DNA of 37,142 nt from an uncultured Pelagibacteraceae bacterium. GTDB taxonomy: Bacteria; Pseudomonadota; Alphaproteobacteria; Pelagibacterales; Pelagibacteraceae. The notes below the pieces were generated by a model, which had not been told where the DNA came from, searched no databases, and saw only the letters and a program-made list of their open reading frames with translations. Within the stretch, counting starts at the first letter, position 1. The number at the start of each line of letters is the position of its first letter. This document shows, in pieces, positions 1-7,042 of the stretch. The position numbers and the translations under genes were made by a program. Location of the stretch: assembly GCA_902603665.1 (NCBI GenBank), contig CACKVV010000006.1:1-37142 (forward strand), in the 5' to 3' direction.

Positions 1-1
1 T

Positions 2-1207
2 AGAAAAGACGTAAATCTTAAAAGAACTTATAGATTTAAATATTCAAATAATGAATGGTCAGGCATTCCTATTATGGCTGCTAACATGGACGGAGTTGGT
101 GAATTAGGAATAGCTGAAAAATTATCAGAGTTTCAAATGATAACTTGTCTTACGAAACAACATGACATTAAAAAAATAAAAGCTTTTAAAAAAATTAAAT
201 CTATCCATCCAAATATTTCACTTTCAATTGGAATTAAAAAAAGTGATTTTGATAATTTAGACAAAATTTTGAAAGAATATAGTTTTATAAAGTTTATCTG
301 CATTGATGTTGCAAATGGATATTCAGAATACTTTTCTAAATTTTTAAAATCAGTTAGAGACAAATATCCAACTAAAACAATTATAGCTGGAAATGTTGTG
401 ACTGCTGACATGACACAAGAATTAATATTGTCAGGAGCTGATATAGTTAAAGTTGGAATAGGACCAGGTTCAGTTTGCACAACAAGATTACAAACTGGGG
501 TTGGATATCCTCAGCTTAGTGCTGTAATTGAATGTGCTGATGCTGCGCATGGTTTAGGTGCACATATAATTGCTGATGGTGGATGTACTTGTCCAGGTGA
601 TGTTGCAAAAGGGTTTGGTGGTGGTGCTGATTTTGTAATGTTAGGTGGTATGCTTGCAGGTCCAAAGTTTTTTAAATATATTCTAGATAAAGAGATTACT
701 TACATGGATTTTGTAGAATATAACAAATTATATTGTGCTGTATCAGGTTCATTAATAAGCCCTAATTCGACACCTGAGTTTGTATATTTAAAAGAAAATA
801 TAACTGAAAAGAAAATATGTGGTGAATATTATAGATGCTGCATACCATGTAGCTGTGATTTAATGAAATATTCAAAAACACAGAAAATGAAATATAAATT
901 CACTGATATTGAAAAAGAATTTTATGTATTAACAATTGATAATCCTTGTGGAAAAAAAGATTTTCCAATCCAAGTAAATAAAAATTATTTTTGCAATGGC
1001 GATAAGCTTGATAAGTCACAAGTAAGTGTCTTGGACAATAAATTAGTAATTGGTTATTTACATGATAGCAGACCATGCTTATCTTCTGACTTAGATTATA
1101 TCAATACCCATCAAGTAACTGGCAAGTTTTGTGAGTTTAGAAACAATACTCCTTTGGATCAATTAAAATCAGGAATGGGCGATATTTTCATAAAACTTGC
1201 AAGATAA
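2..1207 (+). CDS. GMP reductase-like protein with a Cys-rich C-terminal replacement (5' partial)
   Basis: The reading frame is open from base 2, and codons upstream of the track ATG at 74 match GMP reductase (...[13 protein letters not shown]), so the true start lies left of the window. Through about residue 196 of the track ORF it follows GuaC closely: [15 protein letters not shown], the catalytic-Cys loop GPGSVCTTR (Cys135) and the phosphate-binding stretch [15 protein letters not shown]. GuaC normally reduces GMP to IMP with NADPH. After MLAG the match ends. The flap (YGMSS...) and the last barrel strand/helix (LRGPV...GGLRSACTY) are not recognisable. In their place are about 180 residues with many Cys ([15 protein letters not shown], then further single Cys) that I do not recognise. 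Without the last barrel elements GMP reductase activity is doubtful. The N-terminal family call is secure; the function is not. Confidence 0.8.
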   Translation, partial: RKDVNLKRTYRFKYSNNEWSGIPIMAANMDGVGELGIAEKLSEFQMITCLTKQHDIKKIKAFKKIKSIHPNISLSIGIKKSDFDNLDKILKEYSFIKFICIDVANGYSEYFSKFLKSVRDKYPTKTIIAGNVVTADMTQELILSGADIVKVGIGPGSVCTTRLQTGVGYPQLSAVIECADAAHGLGAHIIADGGCTCPGDVAKGFGGGADFVMLGGMLAGPKFFKYILDKEITYMDFVEYNKLYCAVSGSLISPNSTPEFVYLKENITEKKICGEYYRCCIPCSCDLMKYSKTQKMKYKFTDIEKEFYVLTIDNPCGKKDFPIQVNKNYFCNGDKLDKSQVSVLDNKLVIGYLHDSRPCLSSDLDYINTHQVTGKFCEFRNNTPLDQLKSGMGDIFIKLAR

Positions 1208-1239
1208 TTTTTTAATTTGTATAAGAATATTCAATCTAT

Positions 1240-1316
1240 GGCGGGGTAGCTCAGTTGGTTAGAGCGCGGGACTCATAAGCCCGAGGTCAGTGGTTCGATC
1301 CCACTTCCCGCTACCA
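1240..1316 (+). tRNA. tRNA-Met (CAT)
   Basis: A complete cloverleaf can be folded by hand. The 7-bp acceptor stem is 1240-1246 with 1306-1312 (two G-U pairs), the discriminator is A and CCA is encoded. The T stem AGTGG/CCACT encloses TTCGATC. The anticodon loop CTCATAA gives CAT. The anticodon stem is CGGG/CCCG plus an A-G mismatch next to the loop. GGCGGGGTAGCTCAG is typical of proteobacterial elongator tRNA-Met, but a CAT anticodon could also be a lysidine-modified tRNA-Ile. The 3' half is duplicated exactly 622 bp downstream, so this gene probably served as an integration site. Confidence 0.9.
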
Positions 1317-1317
1317 T
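1270..1317. repeat. 48-bp direct repeat, copy 1 (tRNA 3' half, att-like)
   Basis: This is the 3' half of the tRNA-Met gene from the anticodon stem through CCA plus one T. It is identical over 48 bases to 1892-1939. The flanking bases differ on both sides (G versus A upstream, T versus A downstream). A tRNA 3'-end duplication of this size is the classic attL/attR product of tyrosine-integrase insertion. No integrase gene is seen between the copies. Confidence 0.85.
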
Positions 1318-1554
1318 TCTAGACGATCAACATCATTTTGCTCCAATAGTGCTCCAATGAGAATTAGAATTTAGAATTTCAGATCTCTAACTTTTATGGT
1401 ATAATTTAATTTATGATACTAAAACAAATCTTCAATTTTTGGAAACATTGGAATTGTAGTTTATTTGTTAAAGTTCTTTATTCTTCAGATATATAAAAAA
1501 TCTTTTTTACTAAATTTTCAATAATAATCGTTTAATTTTAATTAAAGGGCTCTA
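1318..1554. other. Intergenic, tRNA to DUF2061-like gene
   Basis: A 237-base gap. It holds the extended -10 candidate at 1397-1405 and a 27-codon ORF from 1413 with no recognisable product. No tRNA, riboswitch or strong GC hairpin was seen. Confidence 0.5.
1397..1405 (+). promoter_or_regulatory. Extended -10 promoter candidate
   Basis: TGGTATAAT is a perfect extended -10 element (TGn plus consensus TATAAT). It lies inside the tRNA-flanked segment, about 150 bases before the small membrane-protein gene. The -35 region is poor, as expected for an extended -10 promoter. The predicted start near 1412 coincides with an ATG (1413) of a 27-codon ORF that I do not call as a gene. Confidence 0.4.
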
Positions 1555-1755
1555 ATGAGTAAAAAAGCATTATTTTATAAATCAGTTATATGGCAAGTTA
1601 TCGGGATGATATGGATATCATTCCTCTCTTATTTATGGTTTGGTAATTGGATACGATCCTTAGGTTTTACTACTATGGTTGTGATTGTAAGTATCTTCGC
1701 ATACGTACTTTATGAAATGTTGTGGGATAAATTTACTAAAAATAAGAAATTTTAA
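1555..1755 (+). CDS. Small DUF2061-like membrane protein
   Basis: 66 aa with two hydrophobic segments (about residues 10-30 and 37-54) and a basic C-terminus (KFTKNKKF). The layout YKSVIWQVIG...SFLSYLWFG...VLYEMLWDKF resembles the short two-helix DUF2061 family: an opening Lys/Trp helix followed by a second helix ending in (H/Y)E-x-LW. No biochemical role is established that I can rely on. It is the only plausible gene between the two tRNA-derived repeats, so it may be the remaining cargo of an excised or decayed island. An A/G-rich stretch (AAAGGG) about 8 bases upstream can serve as ribosome binding site. Confidence 0.65.
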   Translation: MSKKALFYKSVIWQVIGMIWISFLSYLWFGNWIRSLGFTTMVVIVSIFAYVLYEMLWDKFTKNKKF

Positions 1756-1985
1756 TTCCTGCTCCATATACGCGTCAATGACATTGGTTCTTGACTAAGA
1801 TTCTTTAATTTGATTCAATATCACTAGAAAGGAAAGAGAGCATTTACAGGAGTAATTGCTTTAGAGTGAGTGAGCAGGGTTCATGGCGATAGACTCATAA
1901 GCCCGAGGTCAGTGGTTCGATCCCACTTCCCGCTACCATAATATTTTTACAAATTAAATTTTTAGCTGTTAAAATTGATGATAGT
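1756..1985. other. Intergenic with tRNA-derived repeat copy 2
   Basis: A 230-base gap that contains the 48-bp repeat copy at 1892-1939. The 130 bases before the repeat are visibly richer in G than the surroundings (GGAAAGAGAGC...GTGAGTGAGCAGGG) and may be residual foreign DNA. No ORF or structured RNA was recognised there. Confidence 0.5.
1892..1939 (+). repeat. 48-bp direct repeat, copy 2 (tRNA-Met fragment, att-like)
   Basis: Exact copy of bases 1270-1317: anticodon arm 3' part, variable loop, T arm, acceptor 3' strand and CCA. The 5' half of a tRNA (D arm, acceptor 5' strand) is missing; upstream only ATGGCG followed by ATA precedes it. It therefore cannot fold as a tRNA. Best read as the distal attachment site of an element inserted at the tRNA-Met gene. 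Confidence 0.85.
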
Positions 1986-2786
1986 ATGTTTAAAATTTTA
2001 CTAATATTTTTTTGTTTTATATTTAATATAAATATAGCCATTGCAATCGATCAAATAGACGGATTTAAAGTTAAAAATCATTTTTCATCAAAGTTATTTT
2101 TAATTGATACTGCAAAGGCACCTACAATTATTTTATCTCATGGAAGCGGAGGTATATGGAAGCATATTTATATGTGGAAAGACATATTAAATAAAAATGG
2201 ATTTAATGTAGCAATTATTGATCATCACACAGAAAAAAAAATTAAACCTCATGTGGGCAAAAGAAATTATAAAGATTTTCCAGAAGAAAGAATAAAAGAT
2301 TTACTAAAATTTTCTCGATGGATAAAAAAACAAAAGTGGAATAAGAACAAAATTGGAGTAATTGGTTTTAGTTATGGTGGTGCAGGAACAAATCTTTTAG
2401 CAAATAGCCTCGAATTAGAGACAATAAAGACTTTTAAAAAAAAAGATAAAAATTTATTTGGTGCAATAGTTTCGTATTATCCTGGATGTGGCTTAGCTGG
2501 TGGATCCATACCACCAAAATCATATTTACCAATTATAATACATATTGCTGAGAAAGATGAATTAGTAACACCTTATTTAAATTGTGTAGAGCCTTTAAAC
2601 AATGAAAATTTAATTATTTATAAATATCCAGAGGCTCAACATTCCTTTGATGTTGATATACCAGGTTTTAAATATGAGGGTGTTATTTTTTCAACTGGTA
2701 GAAAGTTCACAAACATAGGTCATAAAAAATCCCGAGAATTAAGTATTAAAAGAACCCTAGCTTTTTTAAATGATAAATTAAAATAA
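1986..2786 (+). CDS. Secreted alpha/beta hydrolase (dienelactone-hydrolase-like)
   Basis: 266 aa. The N-terminus MFKILLIFFCFIFNINIAIA is a typical signal peptide with likely cleavage after AIA, so the enzyme should act in the periplasm. The mature part has the alpha/beta-hydrolase order: oxyanion region SHGSGG (about 51-56), nucleophile elbow GFSYGG (Ser about 129), an acidic residue in EKDELV (about 195) and a late His in AQHSF (about 219). Together these make a plausible Ser-Asp-His triad. The closest general family is dienelactone hydrolase/peptidase S9-like; the substrate cannot be read from sequence. It ends 7 bases before the convergent apt stop. A second secreted hydrolase of the same type lies at 14636-15655. 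Confidence 0.8.
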   Translation: MFKILLIFFCFIFNINIAIAIDQIDGFKVKNHFSSKLFLIDTAKAPTIILSHGSGGIWKHIYMWKDILNKNGFNVAIIDHHTEKKIKPHVGKRNYKDFPEERIKDLLKFSRWIKKQKWNKNKIGVIGFSYGGAGTNLLANSLELETIKTFKKKDKNLFGAIVSYYPGCGLAGGSIPPKSYLPIIIHIAEKDELVTPYLNCVEPLNNENLIIYKYPEAQHSFDVDIPGFKYEGVIFSTGRKFTNIGHKKSRELSIKRTLAFLNDKLK

Positions 2787-2793
2787 TTTTTTT

Positions 2794-3321
2794 TCAGTGA
2801 CCAGGAAATTCAATTAAATTTTCAACTTTATAATTATTCTGTATTAATTTTTCACATCCTCCTAGGTCAAATAAATTAATTACAAAAATGAATGCAGCTA
2901 CTTTTCCTTTTGAGATTTCAACTAACTTTGCAGCAGCTTCTGCTGTACCTCCTGTAGCAATTAAATCATCAATTATTAGGACATTATCTTTTTCATTAAT
3001 TGAGTCTTTATGCACTTCAATTGTTGCTGTTCCATATTCAAGTTCAAAATCAACAGAATGTACATCAGCAGGTAACTTATTTTTCTTACGTAACATGATG
3101 AATGGTTTCTTTAAAAGATATGAAACTGCAGAAGCAAATACAAATCCTCTGGACTCAATTGCAGCTATCTTATCAACTTCGTATTTTTTTGATCTTTCAA
3201 TAATTTGGTTAACAGTATCTTCAAAAGCTTTTTCATTTTTAATGAGAGTTGTTATGTCTCTAAATAAAATGCCTTTTTTAGGATAGTCAGGTATTGACCT
3301 AATATATTCTTTTAAATCCAT
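2794..3321 (-). CDS. apt: Adenine phosphoribosyltransferase
   Basis: 175 aa, the usual Apt length. It converts adenine and PRPP to AMP. Family features are visible: N-terminal IPDYPKKGILFRDITTL, AAIESRGFVFA, the RKKNKLPADVHS loop, and the PRPP-binding motif VLIIDDLIATGGT. It is divergently oriented from mtnP with only 40 AT-only bases between the two starts, so the promoters must share or overlap this gap. The pairing is meaningful because MtnP releases free adenine from methylthioadenosine, which Apt can return to the nucleotide pool. Its 3' end faces the secreted hydrolase gene with a 7-base gap. Confidence 0.95.
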   Translation of the reverse strand: MDLKEYIRSIPDYPKKGILFRDITTLIKNEKAFEDTVNQIIERSKKYEVDKIAAIESRGFVFASAVSYLLKKPFIMLRKKNKLPADVHSVDFELEYGTATIEVHKDSINEKDNVLIIDDLIATGGTAEAAAKLVEISKGKVAAFIFVINLFDLGGCEKLIQNNYKVENLIEFPGH

Positions 3322-3361
3322 ATTACTTAATTATAACTATTAAATAATTAATTTTTTAAAT

Positions 3362-4234
3362 ATGGCAAATAATAAATTAGCTATAATTGGTGGAAGTGGT
3401 CTTTACGATGTAGAGGAATTTATAGATAGAGAAATGTTGAGTATAGATACAGCTTGGGGAAAGCCATCCGATCAAATTTTAAAAACAAAATATAATAACA
3501 ATGAAGTATATTTTTTACCTCGTCACGGCCGAGGTCATTTTATATCTCCATCAAAAATAAATTTTAGAGCAAATATTGATGCCCTTAAACAACTTGGTGT
3601 AACAGATATTGTATCTATTTCTGCAGTAGGATCTTTAAAAGAAGATCATTCTCCTGGAAAATTTGTAATTGTTGATCAATTTATAGATAGAACATTTGCA
3701 AGATATAAAACTTTTTTTGAAGATGAAATAGTAGCTCATGTATCAATGGCTCATCCAACTTCAAACGGTTTAATGAATGCATGTGAGGAAGCAATAAAAT
3801 TAGAAAATATTAATTATCAAAGAGGTGGAACCTATGTAGTCATGGAGGGACCACAATTTTCTACATTAGCTGAGTCTAACTTATATAGATCATGGAAGGC
3901 TGATGTGATTGGAATGACAAATATGCCAGAAGCTAAATTAGCAAGAGAGGCTGAAATAAGATACGCATCAGTGTCAATGGTAACTGATTATGATTGTTGG
4001 CACCCAAGCCATGAAAATGTTGATGTACAACAGGTCATTAAAGTTCTTTTAGATAATGCTTCTAAAGCAAAAAATATGATTAAAAATTTGATCAAAAATT
4101 TTGAAAATCATATTGATCCAAATGATCCAACTAATAATTGTTTAGATGTTGCAATTATTACTGCTCCTGAAAAGAGATCCCAAAAAACAATTGAAAAACT
4201 AAAGTATATCGCTGGAAGAGTATTAAATAAATAA
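3362..4234 (+). CDS. mtnP: S-methyl-5'-thioadenosine phosphorylase
   Basis: 290 aa. It phosphorolyses methylthioadenosine (MTA) to adenine and 5-methylthioribose-1-phosphate. Diagnostic segments are the phosphate-binding N-terminus IIGGSGLYD, PRHGRGH, INFRANIDALKQLGV, SAVGSLKED, the substrate stretch MEGPQFSTLAES, GMTNMPEAKLAREAE and TDYDCWH. The Asp in TDYD and the NMPEA form favour adenosine-type MTAP over guanosine-type PNP. It starts 40 bases from the divergent apt start and overlaps mtnA by one base (TAATG), so translation is probably coupled. First gene of a four-gene plus-strand operon. Confidence 0.95.
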   Translation: MANNKLAIIGGSGLYDVEEFIDREMLSIDTAWGKPSDQILKTKYNNNEVYFLPRHGRGHFISPSKINFRANIDALKQLGVTDIVSISAVGSLKEDHSPGKFVIVDQFIDRTFARYKTFFEDEIVAHVSMAHPTSNGLMNACEEAIKLENINYQRGGTYVVMEGPQFSTLAESNLYRSWKADVIGMTNMPEAKLAREAEIRYASVSMVTDYDCWHPSHENVDVQQVIKVLLDNASKAKNMIKNLIKNFENHIDPNDPTNNCLDVAIITAPEKRSQKTIEKLKYIAGRVLNK

Positions 4235-5310
4235 TGAGAATTGAGGGAAAGAATTATAAAACTATCTGGTTTGATAAAAATTCAAAAAATGTCAAAATAA
4301 TTAATCAGACTAAATTACCTCATGAATTTATTATTAAAGACTTAGAAACTGTTAAGGATGCAATTAATGCAATAAAAGTTATGGAGGTAAGAGGGGCTCC
4401 ATTAATTGGGGCTACAGCAGCATTTGGTATTGTTTTAGCTATTAAAGAAAATAATGATTTAAATTTTATAAAAAAAAGTTCAGAAGATTTAGTAAAAGCA
4501 AGACCTACTGCAATTAATCTTCAATGGGCCGTTCATAGAATGAACAACAAAATCTCCATGATTAAATCTGAAAATCTATTTGAAGTTGCTTTAAACGAAG
4601 CTGAATTAATTTGTAATGAAGATGAAACATTTTGTGAAGAGATTGGAAAAAATGGTCTAAAGATAATAGAAGAAATTTATAATAAGAAAAAAAGCACTGT
4701 AAACATACTAACACATTGTAATGCTGGGTGGTTAGCAACTATTAATTGGGGGACAGCTACATCTCCAATATATCATGCACATAAAAAAGGTATACCAATT
4801 CATATTTGGGTAGATGAGACAAGACCCAGAAACCAAGGTGCAAATCTAACTTCATATGAACTTAATGAAGAAGAAATACCAAACACAATTATTGCAGATA
4901 ATACTGGTGGAATTTTGATGCAAAAGGGACAGGTTGATATGTGTATAGTTGGCACTGATAGAACATTATCTAATGGAGATGTTTGTAATAAAATTGGAAC
5001 TTATCTTAAAGCGCTAGCAGCAAATGATAATAATATTCCTTTCTATGTTGCGTTACCTGGCTCAACAATTGATTGGAATTTAAAAAATTCAAAAGATATT
5101 CCAATTGAAGAGAGAGATCCTAAAGAGCTTTCTCATGTAGATGGAATAATAGGAGATAAAATAATTGATGGAATTCAAATTTATCCTAAAAAAAGCAAAG
5201 CATTAAATTTAGCTTTCGATGTAACACCAGCAAAATATGTTACAGCTTTAATCACAGAGCGAGGAATATGTGAAGCATCTGAAGATGGCCTTAAAAGATT
5301 ATTTAAATGA
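4234..5310 (+). CDS. mtnA: 5-methylthioribose-1-phosphate isomerase
   Basis: 358 aa. It isomerises 5-methylthioribose-1-phosphate to 5-methylthioribulose-1-phosphate. The eIF2B-like fold markers are present: EVRGAPLIGATAAFG, RPTAINLQWAV, THCNAGWLAT with the catalytic Cys at 162, VDETRPRNQGA, and GTDRTLSNGDVCNKIGTY with the catalytic Asp at 242. The positions correspond closely to the Cys160/Asp240 pair described for Bacillus MtnA. The start overlaps the mtnP stop (TAATG) and the stop overlaps the aldolase start by 4 bases (ATGA), which indicates one tightly coupled transcript. Confidence 0.95.
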   Translation: MRIEGKNYKTIWFDKNSKNVKIINQTKLPHEFIIKDLETVKDAINAIKVMEVRGAPLIGATAAFGIVLAIKENNDLNFIKKSSEDLVKARPTAINLQWAVHRMNNKISMIKSENLFEVALNEAELICNEDETFCEEIGKNGLKIIEEIYNKKKSTVNILTHCNAGWLATINWGTATSPIYHAHKKGIPIHIWVDETRPRNQGANLTSYELNEEEIPNTIIADNTGGILMQKGQVDMCIVGTDRTLSNGDVCNKIGTYLKALAANDNNIPFYVALPGSTIDWNLKNSKDIPIEERDPKELSHVDGIIGDKIIDGIQIYPKKSKALNLAFDVTPAKYVTALITERGICEASEDGLKRLFK

Positions 5311-5939
5311 AAAATATAAAATCAGAAATAATTAAATTTTCAAAGTTGTTAAATAGCAGAAAATTATCAGCTCTTAGATCTGGCAATATCTCAGCAAGGT
5401 TTAAAAAAGGTTTTTTTATTACACCTTCTGGAAAGAAATATTCATCTCTTAAAAAAAAAGATATTGTGTATGTAAGTTTAAATGGAAAATTTGATAAAAA
5501 ATTAGGAATACCATCCTCTGAGTGGAAATTTCATCAAGATATTTATTTAAAAAAGGAAGAAGCTAATGCAATAGTGCATTCACATTCAACTAATGCCACT
5601 GCATTATCAGTTCATAAAAAATCAATTCCAGCTTTTCATTATATGGTAGCTTTAGCAGGCGGAAATGACATCAAATGCGCAAACTATGCAACCTATGGTA
5701 CCAGAAAGCTTTCAGTAAATATTTTAAAAGCTTTAAAAAATAGAAAAGCATGTTTGATTTCAAATCATGGCCAAATTGCATATGATGATAATTTATCCAA
5801 AGCTTTTGAATTAGCTGAAGAGGTTGAAAATCTCTCTTTGCAGTATATAACCGCACTCAAGCTTGGTAAGCCAAAGATTCTTTCAAATGTCGAAATGAAT
5901 AAAGTGTTGGCAAAGGCTAAAAATTATAAGAGAGGATAA
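5307..5939 (+). CDS. Class II (fuculose-type) aldolase, probable 5-methylthioribulose-1-phosphate aldolase
   Basis: 210 aa, class II aldolase/adducin family. It resembles E. coli FucA through the whole length: RSGNISARF, ITPSGKKY, PSSEW (Glu72), zinc His in VHSHS (His91, His93), IPAFHYMVALAGGN, YATYGTR and SNHGQ (His154). These positions are offset by only one from FucA Glu73/His92/His94/His155. Placed directly after mtnP-mtnA, the likely substrate is 5-methylthioribulose-1-phosphate, giving DHAP and methylthioacetaldehyde as Ald2 does in the DHAP shunt of Rhodospirillum rubrum and some E. coli. The alternative is MtnB dehydratase, the same superfamily, but no mtnC/mtnD-type gene is in the window. 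Family certain; substrate inferred. Confidence 0.8.
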   Translation: MKNIKSEIIKFSKLLNSRKLSALRSGNISARFKKGFFITPSGKKYSSLKKKDIVYVSLNGKFDKKLGIPSSEWKFHQDIYLKKEEANAIVHSHSTNATALSVHKKSIPAFHYMVALAGGNDIKCANYATYGTRKLSVNILKALKNRKACLISNHGQIAYDDNLSKAFELAEEVENLSLQYITALKLGKPKILSNVEMNKVLAKAKNYKRG

Positions 5940-5942
5940 TTT

Positions 5943-6983
5943 ATGACTAAAGTAGGAGAACACATTACTTTAGATATAATTGGTACAAATAGAGAGTACG
6001 AACCTGCTTTCTTTGAAAAATTAGTTTATAAAATAGCAAAAGTTGCAAAAGTAACAGTTTTAGAAATTTCAAAATATAAATTTGAACCTCAAGGCTTTAC
6101 ACTTGTAGCACTTCTTGCCGAAAGCCATATAAGTTTTCACACTTTTCCAGAAAAAGGTATAATTAGTTTTGATTTCTTTACGTGTGGAAAAGTTTCACCT
6201 TCAGTTGCATTGAAAATTATTAAAGAGGAAATTCAACATACAAATATAATTAAAAAAGAATTCAATAGAGATACAATTGATCTTTACCATGATAATTATA
6301 GCTCACCTGGTTTAAACAAAGCATATGTAGTTAATAAAGTTTTAGAAAATTTTAAATCTAAAGTTGGTCAATATATTGAAATTCTTGATTTGGAGCAATT
6401 TGGAAAAGCATTATTTATTGATAACGAAATACAAGTTGCTGAAAGTGATGAACATCTTTACAGCTCAACATTTGTTAACTCTGGCCTTAAATTGAACCCT
6501 AAAAAAGAAAAAGCTGCAATTATTGGTGGAGGAGATGGTGGAATTGCAAGAGAATGTATTTCACAAAACTTTGGTTTTATAGATTGGTTTGAATTGGATC
6601 CTGAGGTAGTTGATGTATGCGATAAACATTTGAGCAAAATAGGTGAAAAGGCTACTGAAAAAAATTCGGTAAAATGTGTATGGGGAGATGCTTTTGAAAG
6701 TATAAAATCTGTTAAAGATGATACCTACGATCAAATATTTGTTGATTTAAATGATGATCAATTTTGTATAGATCTTGCAGCAAAAAATATGGAATCTTTA
6801 GTGAGAATATTAAAACCTAAAGGAGTTATTACAGCGCAGGTTGGAAGCCAAGATAAAAAACCAAAACAGGTAGATAGTTGGTTAAATGTTTTTAATGAAA
6901 ATTTTGGAAATACACAACTTTCAAGAGTTTATATCCCAAGTTTTGATTGTGCTTGGAACTTTTCTTCATCAATAAATCATTAA
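5943..6983 (+). CDS. Fused S-adenosylmethionine decarboxylase - spermidine synthase-like protein
   Basis: 346 aa, a two-domain fusion. Residues 1-115 are a prokaryotic SpeD: GEHITLDIIG, then LLAESHISFHTFPE, with self-cleavage expected at Glu60-Ser61 to give the pyruvoyl group, plus His66 and FDFFTCG with Cys81. Residues about 120-340 are a spermidine-synthase-type methyltransferase fold with IIGGGDGGIARE (193-204), ELDPEVVD and GDAFE. The acceptor loop is unusual: VDLNDDQF replaces the common VD(S/C)(T/S)DPxGP. The fusion would decarboxylate AdoMet and transfer aminopropyl groups, releasing MTA for the mtnP-mtnA-aldolase genes just upstream (3-base gap). Standalone SpeD and SpeE are the common form, although fusions are known. 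Polyamine product uncertain. Confidence 0.88.
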   Translation: MTKVGEHITLDIIGTNREYEPAFFEKLVYKIAKVAKVTVLEISKYKFEPQGFTLVALLAESHISFHTFPEKGIISFDFFTCGKVSPSVALKIIKEEIQHTNIIKKEFNRDTIDLYHDNYSSPGLNKAYVVNKVLENFKSKVGQYIEILDLEQFGKALFIDNEIQVAESDEHLYSSTFVNSGLKLNPKKEKAAIIGGGDGGIARECISQNFGFIDWFELDPEVVDVCDKHLSKIGEKATEKNSVKCVWGDAFESIKSVKDDTYDQIFVDLNDDQFCIDLAAKNMESLVRILKPKGVITAQVGSQDKKPKQVDSWLNVFNENFGNTQLSRVYIPSFDCAWNFSSSINH

Positions 6984-7042
6984 TTTTTCTTTTTAAATAT
7001 CAATATTTGTGAAATAATAAATTTTATTATTTTGGAGGAAAA
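6984..7042 (+). promoter_or_regulatory. Leader of the ABC importer with two inverted repeats and a strong SD
   Basis: The 59-base gap contains AAATAT-CA-ATATTT (6995-7008) and a perfect 10-bp inverted repeat AAATAATAAA-T-TTTATTATTT (7012-7032). The second abuts GGAGGA at 7034-7039, an unusually strong ribosome binding site. The repeats are all A/T, so they could be chance, an operator, or the 3' end of the speDE transcript. Confidence 0.35.

Noticed and set aside
133-480. 115-aa minus-strand ORF
   Set aside because: Shadow of the GMP-reductase-like gene, which is clearly coding on the plus strand. The same judgement applies to the other antisense lines in the track (for example 2888-3286, 7666-7854, 17915-18175, 21732-22268, 26073-26411 and 31117-31422).
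1413-1496. 27-codon ORF directly downstream of the extended -10 box
   Set aside because: Too short, with no recognisable motif and composition like the surrounding intergenic DNA. Kept only as a note to the promoter.
1881-1939. Second tRNA-Met gene
   Set aside because: Only the 3' half matches. The D arm and acceptor 5' strand are missing, so it cannot fold as a tRNA.
5307-5939. Annotation as MtnB (methylthioribulose-1-phosphate dehydratase)
   Set aside because: Possible from context, but the sequence follows FucA-type aldolase motifs end to end and no mtnC/mtnD-type partner is seen. The aldolase call is preferred.
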